Assembly (NCBI RefSeq): GCF_009467795.1
Contig: NZ_WIAX01000009.1
Location: 62,001-126,000, forward strand
Origin: Nesterenkonia halophila
Lineage (GTDB): Bacteria > Actinomycetota > Actinomycetes > Actinomycetales > Micrococcaceae
Direction of reading: 5' to 3'
Length of the DNA stretch: 64,000 bases
Shown: positions 63,324 through 64,000 of the stretch, piece by piece
Layout of the letters: every line of letters starts with the position of its first letter
How positions within the stretch are numbered: position 1 is the stretch's first letter
Position numbers and translations under genes: made by a program
The notes under the pieces: model-generated
Seen by the model: only the letters and a program-made list of their open reading frames with translations
Database searches by the model: none
What the model was told of the DNA's origin: nothing

Positions 63324-64000
63324 TCACCGCATCTCGGGGCGGCCGCCGTCGCCGAGGTCCGGGTCGGGCAGCACCTCGCCCGGATCATGCAGCTGGACGC
63401 GGACGCCGTCGAGCCGCAGCCGCCGCAGCCCCTCCAGCGTCATCCGGCGGCCGACGTCGCTGACAGCGTGCACCCGCGAGACGTCCAGCAGCACGGTGTC
63501 CCGGCGCAGGGTGGCCATCAGATCCAGCAGCTGGGCGGCGGCGGTGAACTCCACAGTCCCGCGCAGCACCAGGGTGGCGGTGGTTCCGTCGTCGTCCAGC
63601 TCCACCCGGTCCGGCAGGCCGCGGTCCGCGGCGAACAGGTGCATCCCCATGTCCGCGGAGAGCCGCTCGAAGGCCATGCGCCCGCGGACGCTGTTCCCGC
63701 GCGCGTCCAGACGCGGGGAGAAGGCACTGATGCCGGCCCGGTCGGGCAGCACTCCGACCATCCCTCCGGCGACCCCGCTCTTGGCGGGGATGCCCACCCG
63801 GGTCAGCCAGTCGCCGGCCGCGTCGTACATGCCGGCGGCGGCCATCACGGCCATGACCTGCCGGGCCACCTCCGGCGGCATCAGCTGCTCGCCGGTGCGC
63901 GGCTGGACTCCGCCCGCGGCGAGCGTCGCCGCCATCATCGACAGGTCCTCGACCGTCACCAGCAGCGCACACTGGCGGACATAGCCCTCCACGAGCTCAT
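63324..64000 (-). CDS. glsA: Glutaminase with C-terminal STAS domain (partial; 5' end beyond the window)
   Basis: The visible 223 or so residues cover the end of a serine-dependent beta-lactamase-fold glutaminase (YVRQCALLVTVEDLSMMAATLAAGGVQPRTGE, GMYDAAGDWLTRVGIPAKSGVAGGMVGVLP, GISAFSPRLDARGNSVRG) and then a STAS-like domain (LVLRGTVEFTAAAQLLDLMATLRRDTVLLDVSRVHAVSD). The active-site Ser-Lys part lies outside the window to the right. Glutaminase-STAS fusions occur in actinobacteria; the STAS part may give regulation or membrane-protein contact. Confidence 0.92.
   Translation of the reverse strand, partial: ELVEGYVRQCALLVTVEDLSMMAATLAAGGVQPRTGEQLMPPEVARQVMAVMAAAGMYDAAGDWLTRVGIPAKSGVAGGMVGVLPDRAGISAFSPRLDARGNSVRGRMAFERLSADMGMHLFAADRGLPDRVELDDDGTTATLVLRGTVEFTAAAQLLDLMATLRRDTVLLDVSRVHAVSDVGRRMTLEGLRRLRLDGVRVQLHDPGEVLPDPDLGDGGRPEMR

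Overview
The window is high-G+C DNA with dense, often overlapping genes, many GTG starts and strong GGAGG-type ribosome binding sites. The gene order rimP-nusA-ylxR-infB-rbfA-truB-ribF-rpsO-pnp and the very long Pro/Lys/Gly-rich N-terminus of IF-2 indicate an actinobacterium. Micrococcales (a Micrococcaceae-like genus such as Nesterenkonia) is my best guess, but the lineage is inferred only from protein flavour. Translation and RNA-processing genes fill about 4.8-25.2 kb, and most of the rest is accessory nutrient-uptake DNA.

Layout. (1) 0-3.5 kb: two sugar ABC permeases and a GH51 alpha-L-arabinofuranosidase, closed by a strong hairpin. (2) 3.7-9.3 kb: a Ser/Asp-rich lipoprotein, proS, a TSUP-type exporter, a first AbiEi-like/nuclease-like orphan gene on the minus strand, and a 51-bp tandem array in front of rimP. 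(3) 9.3-25.3 kb: rimP, nusA, ylxR, infB, rbfA, truB, two small membrane proteins, ribF and a methyltransferase, then a TRAP transporter (dctPQM, minus strand) wedged in before rpsO and pnp. (4) 25.4-26.8 kb: a second AbiEi-like/nuclease-like gene bracketed by two copies of an exactly 64-nt, four-box, two-fold symmetric element; a third copy lies alone at 34.4 kb. (5) 27-34.3 kb: a GntR-controlled operon with a tripartite tricarboxylate-type transporter (tctCBA), a DapA-family aldolase, a DhaK-DhaL fusion kinase and a PfkB sugar kinase. (6) 34.4-39.9 kb: a NUDIX hydrolase, a small membrane protein, and an MFS transporter divergent from a PadR regulator and a sulfatase, with three PadR-like operators between them. 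(7) 40-46.3 kb: a LacI regulator divergent from a GH127 beta-L-arabinofuranosidase, a Tat-type sugar-binding lipoprotein and two permeases. (8) 46.3-49.1 kb: a less G+C-rich patch carrying a MazG-like pyrophosphohydrolase overlapping a GIY-YIG/DUF2075 P-loop protein, a candidate defence module, followed by about 600 nt of gene-free DNA. (9) 49.1-55.3 kb: an IclR regulator divergent from an OPT transporter, an M29-type aminopeptidase-like protein, a proline iminopeptidase-like hydrolase and a DUF1177 protein, together a peptide-use locus. (10) 55.4-64 kb: a coiled-coil membrane protein, an SsuABC/ThiXYZ-type ABC transporter, an NmrA-like protein, a VOC dioxygenase-like protein, a PadR/membrane-protein pair on an apparently leaderless transcript, a flavodoxin-type reductase and the 3' part of a glutaminase-STAS fusion running off the right edge.

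How the parts work together. Two separate loci address arabinose-containing glycans, one for alpha and one for beta linkages. Both lack an ABC ATPase, so a shared ATPase encoded elsewhere is likely. The GntR, LacI, IclR and both PadR genes each have a visible inverted repeat next to a plausible promoter, so much of the accessory DNA reads as self-contained, locally regulated uptake-and-degradation cassettes. The strongest candidate for something undescribed is the 64-nt symmetric element and its association with the AbiEi/nuclease-like gene, whose last 20 codons it supplies. The MazG plus GIY-YIG/DUF2075 pair is second.
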